Source: Anaerolineae bacterium (GTDB lineage Bacteria; Chloroflexota; Anaerolineae; Anaerolineales; Villigracilaceae). From it: DNA of 48,522 bases. Positions 16,924 to 25,100 of the stretch are shown piece after piece. Made by a program: the position numbers and the translations under genes. How positions within the stretch are numbered: the stretch's first letter is position 1; each line of letters opens with the position of its first letter. Location of the stretch: positions 1 to 48,522 of the forward strand of contig JAFLCF010000009.1 of assembly GCA_017303735.1 (NCBI GenBank), read 5' to 3'. The notes below the pieces were generated by a model, which worked only from the letters and a program-made list of their open reading frames with translations, was not told the origin of the DNA and did not search any database.

Positions 16924-18504
16924 TTATTGAAGAATCCATTCCCCATTAATCATGACAGCGGACGGGGATATTGTCAACAGATCGGCAGGGGCAATTTTGA
17001 ACGGGTCTTCTTCCAACACGATCAGGTCGGCATGATAATTTTCGGCAAGCCTGCCAAGGCGGCTCTCTGCATTGGCAGTGTACGCCGCACCAAAGGTGTA
17101 AGCGGACAAGGCTTCAGCGAGAGTCAACTTCTGTTCGGCGCGCCAGCCCTCGGCGGAGGGTGAGCCGTCTGCACGTTGGCGAGTGACTGCGGCATGCAAT
17201 CCCCAGAATGGGTTTGGCGACTCCACGGGCGCATCTGATCCAAAAGCAAGAATCGCACCATAGTTGAGTTGCGTCCGCCAGGCGTATGAAAGTTCGGCGC
17301 GCTTGCCCCAGTAACGATCAGCGGCAAACATATCTGAGGTGGCGTGAATGGGCTGCATGGATGCGATGACGTTGAGCTTGGCAAGGCGAGGCGCATCATC
17401 AGGATGAATGACCTGCACATGCTCAATGCGGTGCCGCAAATGCGGCAAATGATTTTGCATTTCGTAATTGCGCAACTGCTCGAAGGCATTCAAGACCTCG
17501 TGATTGGCTTTATCGCCAATCGCATGCACGGTCATACTCAAACCAACATCAGCGGCTTTGCGGGCGTGTTCAAAAAGTTCCTCGCCATCCATATTAAGGA
17601 TGCCTTTGTTGCCCGGCTCATTCTCGTATGGCTCAAGCATGGCAGCCGTTCGCGGACCCAGCGCACCATCCATAAACGCTTTGACCGAACCGATCCATAA
17701 CATTTCATCGCCGAAGCCGGTGCGCAAGCCGAGATCGTTCGCCTGCTCCACACTTTCAACGGGGATGTTTTTACACACGCGTAATTTTAGTTTGCCTTTT
17801 GCTCTCAAAGATTGCAAAGTCATAAACGACTGACGACGATCAAAATCGTGGACGCCCGTGATGCCCATCTTCCATAAGACGGATTGCGCTTTTTCAAACG
17901 CCGCTTCCAGCTCAGCCAGAGTTGGTTCTGGCACCACGGCATTGACCAACGCCATAGCCGTTTCGAGCAAGATGCCTGTGGCTTTCCCATTCGCGTCACG
18001 CTGAACGGCACCATCCTTCGGGTCAGGCGTTTCGTCTGTGATATTTGCCAGCTTCATCGCGGACGTATTCGCCCACGCCGCATGCAAAGACTTGGCAGTG
18101 AGATAGACCGGGTTATTCGGCGAGACTGCATCGAGTTCTGCCGCGGTTGGGAAGTTGCCATCCCAATCATTTTGCTGCCAGCCATGACCCAGCACCCACT
18201 CACCCGGCTTGAGAGTCCGCGCACGCTCCCCCACCCGGCGCAGACATTCTTCTTTTGTCTTCGTTTCGCACTCCACTTTAGAAAGCCCCAACGAATAAAA
18301 CTGCATGTGGATGTGCGCATCCGTTAATCCCGGCAGGATGGTCGCCCCTTTCATATCCTGCTTTTCGACTTTGCCGTGCGCTATGCTTTCAAGTTTATCT
18401 TTGTCCCCAACAGCAATAATCCGCCCGCCTGCGATGAGAATCGCAGATGCAAACGGATTGGAGGAATCAAGAGTATGGATGTTGGCGTTGTAGAGAAGTT
18501 TCAT
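16924..18504 (-). CDS. Metal-dependent amidohydrolase, YtcJ-like
   Basis: 526 residues from ATG 18504 (MKLLYNANIHTLD). The longer TTG-start frame is rejected because its extra codons come from a palindromic repeat. Metal-binding HIH lies at 64-66 (LPGLTDAHIHM), VHAIGDKAN and HRIEHVQ supply further histidines, and FGSDAPVESPNPFWGL has the catalytic Asp; all fit the amidohydrolase_3 (YtcJ) group. These hydrolyse C-N bonds of unknown amides or cyclic imides. No signal peptide. A weak ribosome-binding site precedes the start. It lies alone between the kinase run and parB, separated from parB by a repeat. Confidence 0.88.
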   Translation of the reverse strand: MKLLYNANIHTLDSSNPFASAILIAGGRIIAVGDKDKLESIAHGKVEKQDMKGATILPGLTDAHIHMQFYSLGLSKVECETKTKEECLRRVGERARTLKPGEWVLGHGWQQNDWDGNFPTAAELDAVSPNNPVYLTAKSLHAAWANTSAMKLANITDETPDPKDGAVQRDANGKATGILLETAMALVNAVVPEPTLAELEAAFEKAQSVLWKMGITGVHDFDRRQSFMTLQSLRAKGKLKLRVCKNIPVESVEQANDLGLRTGFGDEMLWIGSVKAFMDGALGPRTAAMLEPYENEPGNKGILNMDGEELFEHARKAADVGLSMTVHAIGDKANHEVLNAFEQLRNYEMQNHLPHLRHRIEHVQVIHPDDAPRLAKLNVIASMQPIHATSDMFAADRYWGKRAELSYAWRTQLNYGAILAFGSDAPVESPNPFWGLHAAVTRQRADGSPSAEGWRAEQKLTLAEALSAYTFGAAYTANAESRLGRLAENYHADLIVLEEDPFKIAPADLLTISPSAVMINGEWILQ

Positions 18505-18515
18505 TTTTATTTTCC

Positions 18516-18586
18516 GTAGAGGCGGGGTCTCCCCGCCCAAGGTTTTAGACAGGCGCAAAATAAGGGCACGGTTTCCGTGCCCCTAC
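18516..18586. repeat. GTAGGGGC-type composite palindrome
   Basis: Two hairpins in tandem: GGCGGGG-TCT-CCCCGCC (18521-18537) and GGGCACGG-TTT-CCGTGCCC (18564-18582), bounded by GTAG at 18516 and CTAC ending at 18586. It is a member of the intergenic palindrome family also found at 26136, 35537 and 36549, and lies between the parB stop and the amidohydrolase start. Confidence 0.7.
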
Positions 18587-18589
18587 AGG

Positions 18590-19462
18590 TTACGTCATCT
18601 TCTTCAGCAAAGCATCCAATTCTTCATCGGAATAATAATAGATCGTCACCGTACCACCCTTCTTGCCGTGCTTGAGTGCCACTTTCGTGCCGAGGCTGCG
18701 CTGGAGACGTTTTTCCACATCGGCAACGTCGGCATTTTGCATCACTTTCTTAACCTTCACCGGGCGAGTGCCTGTCAACTTGCGGATCAACTCCTCTGCC
18801 TGACGGACGCTCAAGGAGAGATTGATTATGGTCTGCAACGCCGATGTCTGCGCCTTTTGAGTGGAAAGTGCCAGCAAGGCGCGCGCATGACCTTCGGTGA
18901 TTTTGCCATCCACCAACGCCTGCTTGACCGCGTCCGCGAGGTTGGTCAGGCGCATGGTGTTGGTCACCGCCACGCGGCTCTTGCCAACGCGTTTGGCGAT
19001 CATTTCATGCGAGAGACCGAAATCTTCAGCAAGTTGGTGATACGCCTCAGCTTCTTCCATCGGATTCAAATCTGCGCGCTGAACATTTTCGATCAATGCC
19101 AGCTCAAGCAATTCCTGGTTGTTCGCCTGCCGCGTCACTACAGGGACAGTTTTCAAGCCTGCCCGTTGTGACGCCTGTAACCGTCGTTCGCCAGCGATCA
19201 GGATGAAAGAGCCGTCATTTTTCGGCGACACGATCAACGGCTGGATCACCCCATGCTCACGGATCGATGCAGCCAGTTCATTTAGTTCTTCCTCTTTGAA
19301 ATGAATGCGCGGCTGACGCGGGTTGCGCTTGATGTTTTCCACTGCAACCTGCTGTACACCACTGCCTACTCCTCCGCTGCTAGAACTTGCAGACAGCGCA
19401 GAAGACTTCCCGCCGGGAATAAGCGCATCCAAACCTTTGCCGAGACCTTTTCGTTGAGCCAT
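18590..19462 (-). CDS. parB: Chromosome-partitioning protein ParB (Spo0J)
   Basis: 290 residues. The N-terminal KGLGKGLDALIPGG is the ParA-stimulating segment seen in chromosomal ParBs. Residues about 40-130 form the CTP/parS nuclease-fold domain with NPRQPR, GVIQPLIV and the GERRLQAS box; LIENVQRADLNPMEEA follows, then helix-turn-helix GLSHEMIAKRVGKSRVAVTNTMRL. A dimerisation tail ends the chain. ParB spreads from parS sites and, with ParA, moves the origin region. It is 85 bases downstream of parA. No parS sequence was seen in the window. Confidence 0.97.
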   Translation of the reverse strand: MAQRKGLGKGLDALIPGGKSSALSASSSSGGVGSGVQQVAVENIKRNPRQPRIHFKEEELNELAASIREHGVIQPLIVSPKNDGSFILIAGERRLQASQRAGLKTVPVVTRQANNQELLELALIENVQRADLNPMEEAEAYHQLAEDFGLSHEMIAKRVGKSRVAVTNTMRLTNLADAVKQALVDGKITEGHARALLALSTQKAQTSALQTIINLSLSVRQAEELIRKLTGTRPVKVKKVMQNADVADVEKRLQRSLGTKVALKHGKKGGTVTIYYYSDEELDALLKKMT

Positions 19463-19494
19463 ACTCGCTCCTTAATTTCAGTATCGCTAAATTC

Positions 19495-19553
19495 AACGAC
19501 GATAGACCGTAGACGATAGACCATGGTCAATCGTCCGCCGTCCATCGTCAGTT
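19495..19553. repeat. GACCGTAGA-type intergenic repeat, copy 1
   Basis: The stretch between parB and parA repeats the motif CGATAGACCGTAGACGATAG and holds GACCATGGTC. The same ATAGACCGTAGA and GTCTATCGTCC words recur at 21216-21252, marking a second dispersed repeat family. It reaches into the last codons of parA. Confidence 0.55.
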
Positions 19554-20318
19554 CTTATCGCCTTTCAACAATTCCTTCGCCAGCGCCTCATACGCTTCCG
19601 CACCGACTGAATTCGGCGCATATTCCGAAATAGGCAACCCATACGAAGGCGCTTCTGCCAGCCGAATACTGCGCGGCACAATGCTCTTGAAAACTTGATT
19701 CGGGAAATGCTTGCTGACTTCTTTCACAACATCGGTCGAAAGATTCGTGCGATTATCGAACATCGTCAGGATCACGCCACGCACCCGAAGTTCAGGGAAG
19801 AGAGCCGAGCGCACCCGCTCAATAGTCTCGGTCAACTGACCCAAACCTTCGAGCGCGAGGTACTCACACTGCACAGGCACAATGACCCCGTCCATTGCCG
19901 CCATCAACCCGTTGACGGTCAACAAGCCCAGCGAAGGCGGGCAATCGATCAGCACGTAATCGTAGCGACTCGCCACTTTCAACAATGCCTTACGCAACCG
20001 CGACTCGCGAGCCAGTTCATCCACCAACTCTACTTCTGCGCCTGCCAACGCGGGCGAAGCGGGCAGCAACGATAAATGCAAGCGCTCATTCAAAAGAATA
20101 TAAGGGAACACATCCTCGTCGCCGAGCAAGGCATCATAGGTGCTGTTCTCCACCGACATCTTATCCACACCCAAACACGAGGTGGCATTCGCCTGCGGAT
20201 CAAGGTCCACCACCAACACCCGCTGACCCAGCTTCGCCAGATATGCAGCCAGGTTAATGGTCGAAGTGGTCTTCCCCACTCCGCCTTTTTGATTCACCAA
20301 AGTATAGATCTTCGTCAA
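19548..20318 (-). CDS. parA: Chromosome-partitioning ATPase ParA (Soj)
   Basis: 256 residues from a TTG start at 20318 (MTKIYTLVNQKGG). GGAGGT lies 7 bases upstream, and the TTGA overlap with the pfkB stop supports this start over the longer frame. Deviant Walker A KGGVGKTT at about 11-18, Walker A' region VLVVDLDPQANATSCLG and Walker B YVLIDCPPSLGLL place it firmly in the chromosomal Soj group. Its ATP-driven DNA binding positions ParB-bound origins. Coupled to parB 85 bases downstream. Confidence 0.96.
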   Translation of the reverse strand: MTKIYTLVNQKGGVGKTTSTINLAAYLAKLGQRVLVVDLDPQANATSCLGVDKMSVENSTYDALLGDEDVFPYILLNERLHLSLLPASPALAGAEVELVDELARESRLRKALLKVASRYDYVLIDCPPSLGLLTVNGLMAAMDGVIVPVQCEYLALEGLGQLTETIERVRSALFPELRVRGVILTMFDNRTNLSTDVVKEVSKHFPNQVFKSIVPRSIRLAEAPSYGLPISEYAPNSVGAEAYEALAKELLKGDKN

Positions 20319-21157
20319 GACAATACCTCCATCTTGCAATGTTCAATTTCTGCATGGGTCGGAATTCCATTCAACCCCGCACGCGTCACAGAATAAGCCG
20401 CCAGATTCGTCGCGAAACGAGCCGCCTCCCATGGGTCGCGCGTTTCATGCAGGCGCACAAAAAATCCTGCTGTAAAAATATCGCCCGCACCCGTCGCATC
20501 CACTTCCTCCACCACTGGCGGGCGGAAACGTCTACGGTCTCCATGCCAATGCAACACCGCGCCCTGTTCCCCTTCCGTCAGGCAAAGAAGACGGGCATGA
20601 TGCGCCATCCACTCGACGAGTTCCAGATCGCGGTTGATGTCTTCAAGACTCATCACCACGCCTCCAACCCGACCGAGAACCTGTTCGCTGTTTTCCCAAG
20701 CCGTAGCGAACACCGAACCATTTTCGTCCCAGCCGCGCATCCATCCCTGCGGTGTGACTCCCACCCAAGAAGCTGGGAATTGTTTCACCAATTCAGCATC
20801 CACTTCTTGCGCGATCGGCGCGATGTGAACAATAGGCGCATCCCGCCAAATATGTGGCACATGCTCAAACGAAATTTTTGTAGCTTGATGATGCAAAGTC
20901 TGTTTGCGCCCGTGCTCTGTTTTGACGTTCTCAAAGATCGTGCTTTGTTCGGTTGGAAGGTTGGATATCTGAACACCATCCAGTAATTGGAGAGGAGCAT
21001 CCTCCCCAACTGAAGTCACAATCCCAACCCGCAAACCCATTGCTTTTGCCGTCAATGCAGAGTAGGAAACTGTTCCACCAAGCTGTTTGCCCGTTGGAGT
21101 TAAATCCACAGCCACATGACCAATAAGAAGATAGTCCACTGGGCGAAGGTCAGACAT
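20315..21157 (-). CDS. PfkB-family sugar/nucleoside kinase
   Basis: 280 residues. The signature DATGAGDIFTAGFF near residue 216 carries the catalytic Asp and anion hole; LGGTVSYSALTAKAMGLRVGIVTSVG near 24-49 is the substrate-side start of the fold. The N-terminal lid region is short. Such kinases phosphorylate ribose, adenosine, inositol or related sugars; substrate not readable. It occupies the place between jag and parA where mnmE/mnmG/rsmG are found in many bacteria. Its last codons provide the ribosome-binding site of parA. Confidence 0.85.
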   Translation of the reverse strand: MSDLRPVDYLLIGHVAVDLTPTGKQLGGTVSYSALTAKAMGLRVGIVTSVGEDAPLQLLDGVQISNLPTEQSTIFENVKTEHGRKQTLHHQATKISFEHVPHIWRDAPIVHIAPIAQEVDAELVKQFPASWVGVTPQGWMRGWDENGSVFATAWENSEQVLGRVGGVVMSLEDINRDLELVEWMAHHARLLCLTEGEQGAVLHWHGDRRRFRPPVVEEVDATGAGDIFTAGFFVRLHETRDPWEAARFATNLAAYSVTRAGLNGIPTHAEIEHCKMEVLS

Positions 21158-21210
21158 GGATGAATTATACCGTAGTGAATTCTTTCCTCTTTCTTACAAG
21201 CGGAAAGAAG

Positions 21211-21252
21211 AAAAAAAATAGACCGTAGATTTTAATCCACGGTCTATCGTCC
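21211..21252 (-). terminator. Terminator after jag, built from a GACCGTAGA-type repeat (copy 2)
   Basis: On the minus strand ATAGACCGTGGAT and ATCTACGGTCTAT form a 12-13 base stem followed by eight T's. It fits a terminator for the yidC-jag transcript and shares its sequence with the repeat at 19495. Confidence 0.7.
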
Positions 21253-21262
21253 ATTTTCAAAA

Positions 21263-22126
21263 CTATTCTTTCGGCAAAATTACTACTTTGCGGTACGGTT
21301 CTTCACCGGCGCTTTCGGTCTTCACTGCCGGGTGCCCGCGCAATTCGATGTGAACCACGCGGCGTTCGCTCGAAGGCATGGGCTCCATGGTCACTTTTCT
21401 ACCCGTCTTGGTGACCTGGTCAGCCATACGGTTGGCAAGCTGGCGAATCTGCTTTTCGCGGCGGGCACGGTAACCTTCCACATCCACGATGACCTGCACC
21501 CATTGCTGAGTCTGTTTGCCGACAATCAGCGATGCGACATGTTGGAAAGCGCCCAAGGTTTCGGCATGGCGCCCGATCAGAGAGCTAAGGTCATCGCCAC
21601 GAACATCCACTTGAATGGTGCGGTGTTCATCGCCGCCATTGGCTTCATCGTAATGGGCAGAAACTTGAGCCGTCAGCCCCATGTGATAGATCAATTTGGA
21701 GACGACTTCTTCAGCCGTGTTCAAGACCGCATCGTGCTCCACATTCAACGTTCGCTGCGGAGCTGGCTTTTGGGCTGCTGGTTTGGGCTCAACGGCAGGT
21801 TGTGCCGCCGCTTTCTTCTCAGGGCGTGGCTTGGGCTCTTTTACTTTCGGCTTGGATTCTGACTTTTTCGCCGAGGCAGGCTTCGGGCTATGTCCTGAAC
21901 CGGTCGAAGAATCCGGTTTGGAAGCAGGCAAGTCTGGCATGGTTGGAGGGTTGACCGAAAGGCGTACACGCACCTGACGTCCACCGAGACCGAACAAGCC
22001 TTTTGAGCCTGAATCTAAAACTTCTACAGAAACCGCATCAGCTGTAAGACCCAGTTGATCAAGCCCTTGCTGAATGGCTTCTTCAACAGTTGGAGCGATA
22101 ATTTCTAGTGTGGTCCGCTCACTCAT
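21263..22126 (-). CDS. jag: Jag/KhpB RNA-binding protein
   Basis: 287 residues from ATG 22126 (MSERTTLEIIAP). GGGAG lies 6 bases upstream; the longer frame would run into yidC. It has the three-part layout of Jag (SpoIIIJ-associated): an N-terminal Jag_N domain (2-52, KGLFGLGGRQVRVRL), a Lys/Pro/Ala-rich linker (about 55-125), a KH-like domain with LIGRHAETLGAFQHV, and a C-terminal R3H domain (RREKQIRQLANRMADQV). It binds RNA and sits 10 bases after yidC, the conserved neighbour. Confidence 0.94.
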   Translation of the reverse strand: MSERTTLEIIAPTVEEAIQQGLDQLGLTADAVSVEVLDSGSKGLFGLGGRQVRVRLSVNPPTMPDLPASKPDSSTGSGHSPKPASAKKSESKPKVKEPKPRPEKKAAAQPAVEPKPAAQKPAPQRTLNVEHDAVLNTAEEVVSKLIYHMGLTAQVSAHYDEANGGDEHRTIQVDVRGDDLSSLIGRHAETLGAFQHVASLIVGKQTQQWVQVIVDVEGYRARREKQIRQLANRMADQVTKTGRKVTMEPMPSSERRVVHIELRGHPAVKTESAGEEPYRKVVILPKE

Positions 22127-22136
22127 GGTGACTCCC

Positions 22137-22958
22137 TTATTTTTTAGCCGGGGTTGAATTTTTGTTTCCACCTGGCAAAAGGTTACGCCAGTTGGCGCGC
22201 CCAGTGGCGGCATATTGAACAATGCCGAGCAGGTTACTGGTAATGAAATAAACCGAAATGCCAGAGGCAAAGGTGAGCGCAAACCAGCCCAACATCAGCG
22301 GCATATAAATGGACATGCTGCTGCTCATGGCTGCGGTCTGTGCGGCTGCCTGGTCGTTGGGGTTGGGCGGCGTGGCAGGCATGGTTAGTTTGGTCTGGAT
22401 GTAGGTTGTCAATGCAACGACAATCGCAAGAAGGGGGAAGCCGTTTGGAAGGAAGGAAACATCAAACGGAAGCGGAATGCCTTCGGGGCGTCCGAGATTC
22501 ATCCACAGGAAGGTGCTGTTGAGGGGGATGATGTTCTCGACGTTCTGGAAGGGATAGATGGTGCGCGCCAGATTAAGCATATCAAGCGGGGTGGCCGCCA
22601 TGGCGCGAATGATGGCTTGATACAAACCAATGATGATGGGGAATTGAATGAGCGTGGGCAGACAGGATGCAAAAGGATTGATGCCGCGATCTTTGTAAAT
22701 GCGCATTTGTTCCTGCGCCAGTTTTTCGCGATCCTTGGCGTATTTCTTTTGGATCTCCTGCCATTCCTTGTCGCTCTGCAGTTCCTGCATGGCTTGTGCG
22801 CCCTTTACCTGGGATGCATTAAGGGGCCAGGTAATGAGCTTGATAACAATGGTAAATAAAATGATGGCAAGACCGAACATCTGCGGACCATGACCTAAAA
22901 TGTCATAGATCCACAAAAGCAGGTTAACCATCGGTTGGATGATGAGTGTTTCCCACAT
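22137..22958 (-). CDS. yidC: Membrane protein insertase YidC/Oxa1, short form
   Basis: 273 residues with five membrane segments and no large extracytoplasmic P1 domain and no lipobox. The core helix AIILFTIVIKLITWPLNASQVKGAQAMQEL has Lys where the groove Arg normally lies. The cytosolic hairpin (QEIQKKYAKDREKLAQEQMRIYKDRGINPFASCLPTLIQFPI, residues about 65-107) is strongly conserved with the family. It inserts membrane proteins with SecYEG. Placed 12 bases after the propeller lipoprotein gene and 10 before jag. Confidence 0.95.
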   Translation of the reverse strand: MWETLIIQPMVNLLLWIYDILGHGPQMFGLAIILFTIVIKLITWPLNASQVKGAQAMQELQSDKEWQEIQKKYAKDREKLAQEQMRIYKDRGINPFASCLPTLIQFPIIIGLYQAIIRAMAATPLDMLNLARTIYPFQNVENIIPLNSTFLWMNLGRPEGIPLPFDVSFLPNGFPLLAIVVALTTYIQTKLTMPATPPNPNDQAAAQTAAMSSSMSIYMPLMLGWFALTFASGISVYFITSNLLGIVQYAATGRANWRNLLPGGNKNSTPAKK

Positions 22959-22970
22959 GGGTTGGGTTCC

Positions 22971-24044
22971 TTATTTCTCGGGGGTGAACGTCCAGGCTTG
23001 TTTGCCTTCGGCGTCATACGCAGCCAGGGCAAATTCTGCCTGATAGGGGGCAACGAGGATCATCTCGCCGGATAGGACGGGCGTGGTGTAGATCTTTCCG
23101 CCCACTTCTTTCTCCCAAATCGTTTTGGCGTCACGATCCAAAGCGAGGAAAGTTCCATCTTCAGTGACAAAGTAGATCGTATCGCCAACCACCAGCGGAT
23201 TCGCCACAACGGGACCATCTGGTTTTACTTCGTTCCAATTCTGGCTACCGGAAGTGATATCAAGGGAATAAAGGACACCATTAAGGTCAGCATAGTAAAG
23301 CGTACCATTATCAAGTGCCGGAGTCCCCCAAATCCAATTCGAGGCGGTTGCCAATACTTCATGGTCGCCAGTGGATGTGACGAATTCAATCTTCGACGCA
23401 AATGATCCAATATACACGCCCTGCTCACCCACTACCGGGCTGCTAGGTGAAGCACCGCCAAGATCAACCGTGCTGACAATGGATCCATTTGCTGTGTCAA
23501 TGATGTGAAGATGATGGTCGAGAGAAGTGACATACAGGTAGGTTCCGTCCGTTACAGGAGTTGCCCAAAGTGAACCACCCAATTCAATGGGGTCGGCAGA
23601 AGAATTGCCGTTCAAATCAAGGGTGTAGAGGAAACCATCGGAATTGGGAGCATAAATCGTATCGTTGAAAACGAGCGGAGGTGCCACCCATTTCCCTTTG
23701 GCATCCATGAATGGTTCTGACCAGTTATCTTTTCCAGTTTCGGGGTTGATGCTGACAAGTTCGTGGTTATTGCCTTCGCTGCCCACCAACAATTGACCGT
23801 CGCTGGTCAGGACAGGGTTCGCATAAAAAATTATGTTGGTGTCGGTTTCTGCGGGATAACGCCAGACTTCTTTGCCGGTCTGCACATCCACAGCATAGAC
23901 GTGAGAACCGGAAGAAAGATAGGCGCGTTCACCATCGGCAGAAAGACCCGCCCATGTGTTCACGAGAGCGGCTCGTCCGCCAGCACAGGCGCTCAGCAAA
24001 ATCGCTCCAAGCGCAAGCAGGATTATAAAATTTAACTTTTTCAT
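22971..24044 (-). CDS. PQQ-like beta-propeller lipoprotein
   Basis: 357 residues from ATG 24044; a TTG two codons upstream (24050) has the better-spaced AGGAG and could be the true start. The N-terminus is a lipoprotein signal with lipobox LLSAC. The rest is a beta-propeller of PQQ_2 repeats (DVQTGKEVWRYPAE, DLNGNSSADPIELGGSLWATPVTDGTYLYV, DITSGSQNWNEV, DRDAKTIWEKEVGGKIYTTPVLSGEMI). The fold resembles BamB, but there is no other sign of an outer-membrane assembly system. It is wedged between yidD and yidC, so a role in membrane or lipoprotein biogenesis is worth testing. Confidence 0.85.
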   Translation of the reverse strand: MKKLNFIILLALGAILLSACAGGRAALVNTWAGLSADGERAYLSSGSHVYAVDVQTGKEVWRYPAETDTNIIFYANPVLTSDGQLLVGSEGNNHELVSINPETGKDNWSEPFMDAKGKWVAPPLVFNDTIYAPNSDGFLYTLDLNGNSSADPIELGGSLWATPVTDGTYLYVTSLDHHLHIIDTANGSIVSTVDLGGASPSSPVVGEQGVYIGSFASKIEFVTSTGDHEVLATASNWIWGTPALDNGTLYYADLNGVLYSLDITSGSQNWNEVKPDGPVVANPLVVGDTIYFVTEDGTFLALDRDAKTIWEKEVGGKIYTTPVLSGEMILVAPYQAEFALAAYDAEGKQAWTFTPEK

Positions 24045-24107
24045 ATTCAAATTGGGTTTACTCCTAATACCAGCAAAGGACATATTTTTGCTGTGAAAGA
24101 TGCTACA

Positions 24108-24410
24108 TCATGGGACGGGGTCATACCCGCCGGGATTAAAAGGGTTACAGCGCAGCACACGCCAGACTGCCATGAGCGAGCCTTTAAGGGCACCATGTTT
24201 ATAAACAGCCTGATATCCATAATGGGAACAGGATGGATAAAAACGGCAGGTATTGGCAGGCAACCCGGGTGAGATCAGTTTTTGATACAACCGAATCACA
24301 GACAAGACGAGTATACGCGGAACATTCCCAAGAGTGCGCGGCATATCTCGCAGCCGCGGTTCATGGGAGTAATCGTGCAGGATAAATTGCTCTTCAGTGT
24401 CAGGATTCAT
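24108..24410 (-). CDS. yidD: Membrane protein insertion efficiency factor YidD
   Basis: 100 residues. The family signature is complete: [27 protein letters not shown] (three conserved cysteines counting RCNPF), [30 protein letters not shown] 30-residue acidic N-terminal extension precedes it, longer than the usual start. The gene overlaps rnpA by 11 bases. YidD is a small membrane-associated protein that helps YidC-dependent insertion. Confidence 0.95.
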   Translation of the reverse strand: MNPDTEEQFILHDYSHEPRLRDMPRTLGNVPRILVLSVIRLYQKLISPGLPANTCRFYPSCSHYGYQAVYKHGALKGSLMAVWRVLRCNPFNPGGYDPVP

Positions 24411-24774
24411 CTACGGGGAGAAGCTTGGCGCGCCTAAGAACATTCGTGAGCGCGGAGCGGGTGTCTGCCAGGGTGGCGGTTACAAGTGCGGGTCGGGCGA
24501 TCAAGATCAGGTCCCAGCCAGAGGCGTTATCTTCAGCCAGTCGCAAGTGGATGGAGGGGATGAGCGTCCGCATGGCTTCCCGCAAGAGTCGTTTTGCGCG
24601 GTTGCGGTGAACCGCTGTACCTGTTGTCTTGCCTGCCGCAACGCCAACCTTTAAATGTTCTTTTGTTTCGCTGGCTTGAACTACTAACACAACAAGCGGA
24701 TGGGCATAGGACTTGCCTGATCGCCGCACCCGCTTGAAATCTTCAGACCGGGACAGTCTAAATCGTTTCTGCAC
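24400..24774 (-). CDS. rnpA: Ribonuclease P protein component
   Basis: 124 residues from a GTG start at 24774, with GAGG 5 bases upstream. The RNR motif [14 protein letters not shown] (about 56-69) and the N-terminal [23 protein letters not shown] are diagnostic. The protein binds the RNase P RNA and helps mature tRNA 5' ends. Position between rpmH (39 bases upstream) and yidD is the classic order. Confidence 0.96.
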   Translation of the reverse strand: MQKRFRLSRSEDFKRVRRSGKSYAHPLVVLVVQASETKEHLKVGVAAGKTTGTAVHRNRAKRLLREAMRTLIPSIHLRLAEDNASGWDLILIARPALVTATLADTRSALTNVLRRAKLLPVDES

Positions 24775-24813
24775 CCGCGCCTCATTTTGTCTCCGCGTCA
24801 GGGACGCTGGAGA

Positions 24814-24984
24814 TTACCAGCGAGTCCGTTTGACGTGCTCGTTCATTTTGACGGTGAGTTTGTGGCGGCCCTTAAGGCGGCGGCGCTTGAGGACATTGCG
24901 TCCGTCGGCGGTGGACATACGCGCACGGAAACCATGCACGCGCACGCGGCGGCGGATCTTGGGTTGATATGTTCGCTTGGTCAT
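24814..24984 (-). CDS. rpmH: 50S ribosomal protein L34
   Basis: 56 residues, [19 protein letters not shown] to the end KRTRW. The L34 core [26 protein letters not shown] and KGRHKLTV is intact; the C-terminus is about ten residues longer than in E. coli. It heads the rpmH-rnpA-yidD run. AAGGA lies 8 bases before the ATG. Confidence 0.97.
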   Translation of the reverse strand: MTKRTYQPKIRRRVRVHGFRARMSTADGRNVLKRRRLKGRHKLTVKMNEHVKRTRW

Positions 24985-25100
24985 TCTACGTTCCTTTTAT
25001 TCCTTCAAAAGATGATTACACAATCCCCGATGGGATGGGTATTTTTGAGTTGACAGCGCGTTATTTTACCCTAAGGGGTATGATTCGGTCAATTTGGATT

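Noticed and set aside
18505..18558. TTG-start extension of the amidohydrolase
   Set aside because: The added residues are translated from a palindromic repeat.
20161..20169. Perfect DnaA box TTATCCACA
   Set aside because: It is a single copy inside the parA coding sequence, with no cluster of boxes or AT-rich unwinding region, so no oriC is called.
18590..20318. parS site near parAB
   Set aside because: No TGTTTCACGTGAAACA-like sequence was seen by eye around parA, parB or elsewhere in the window.
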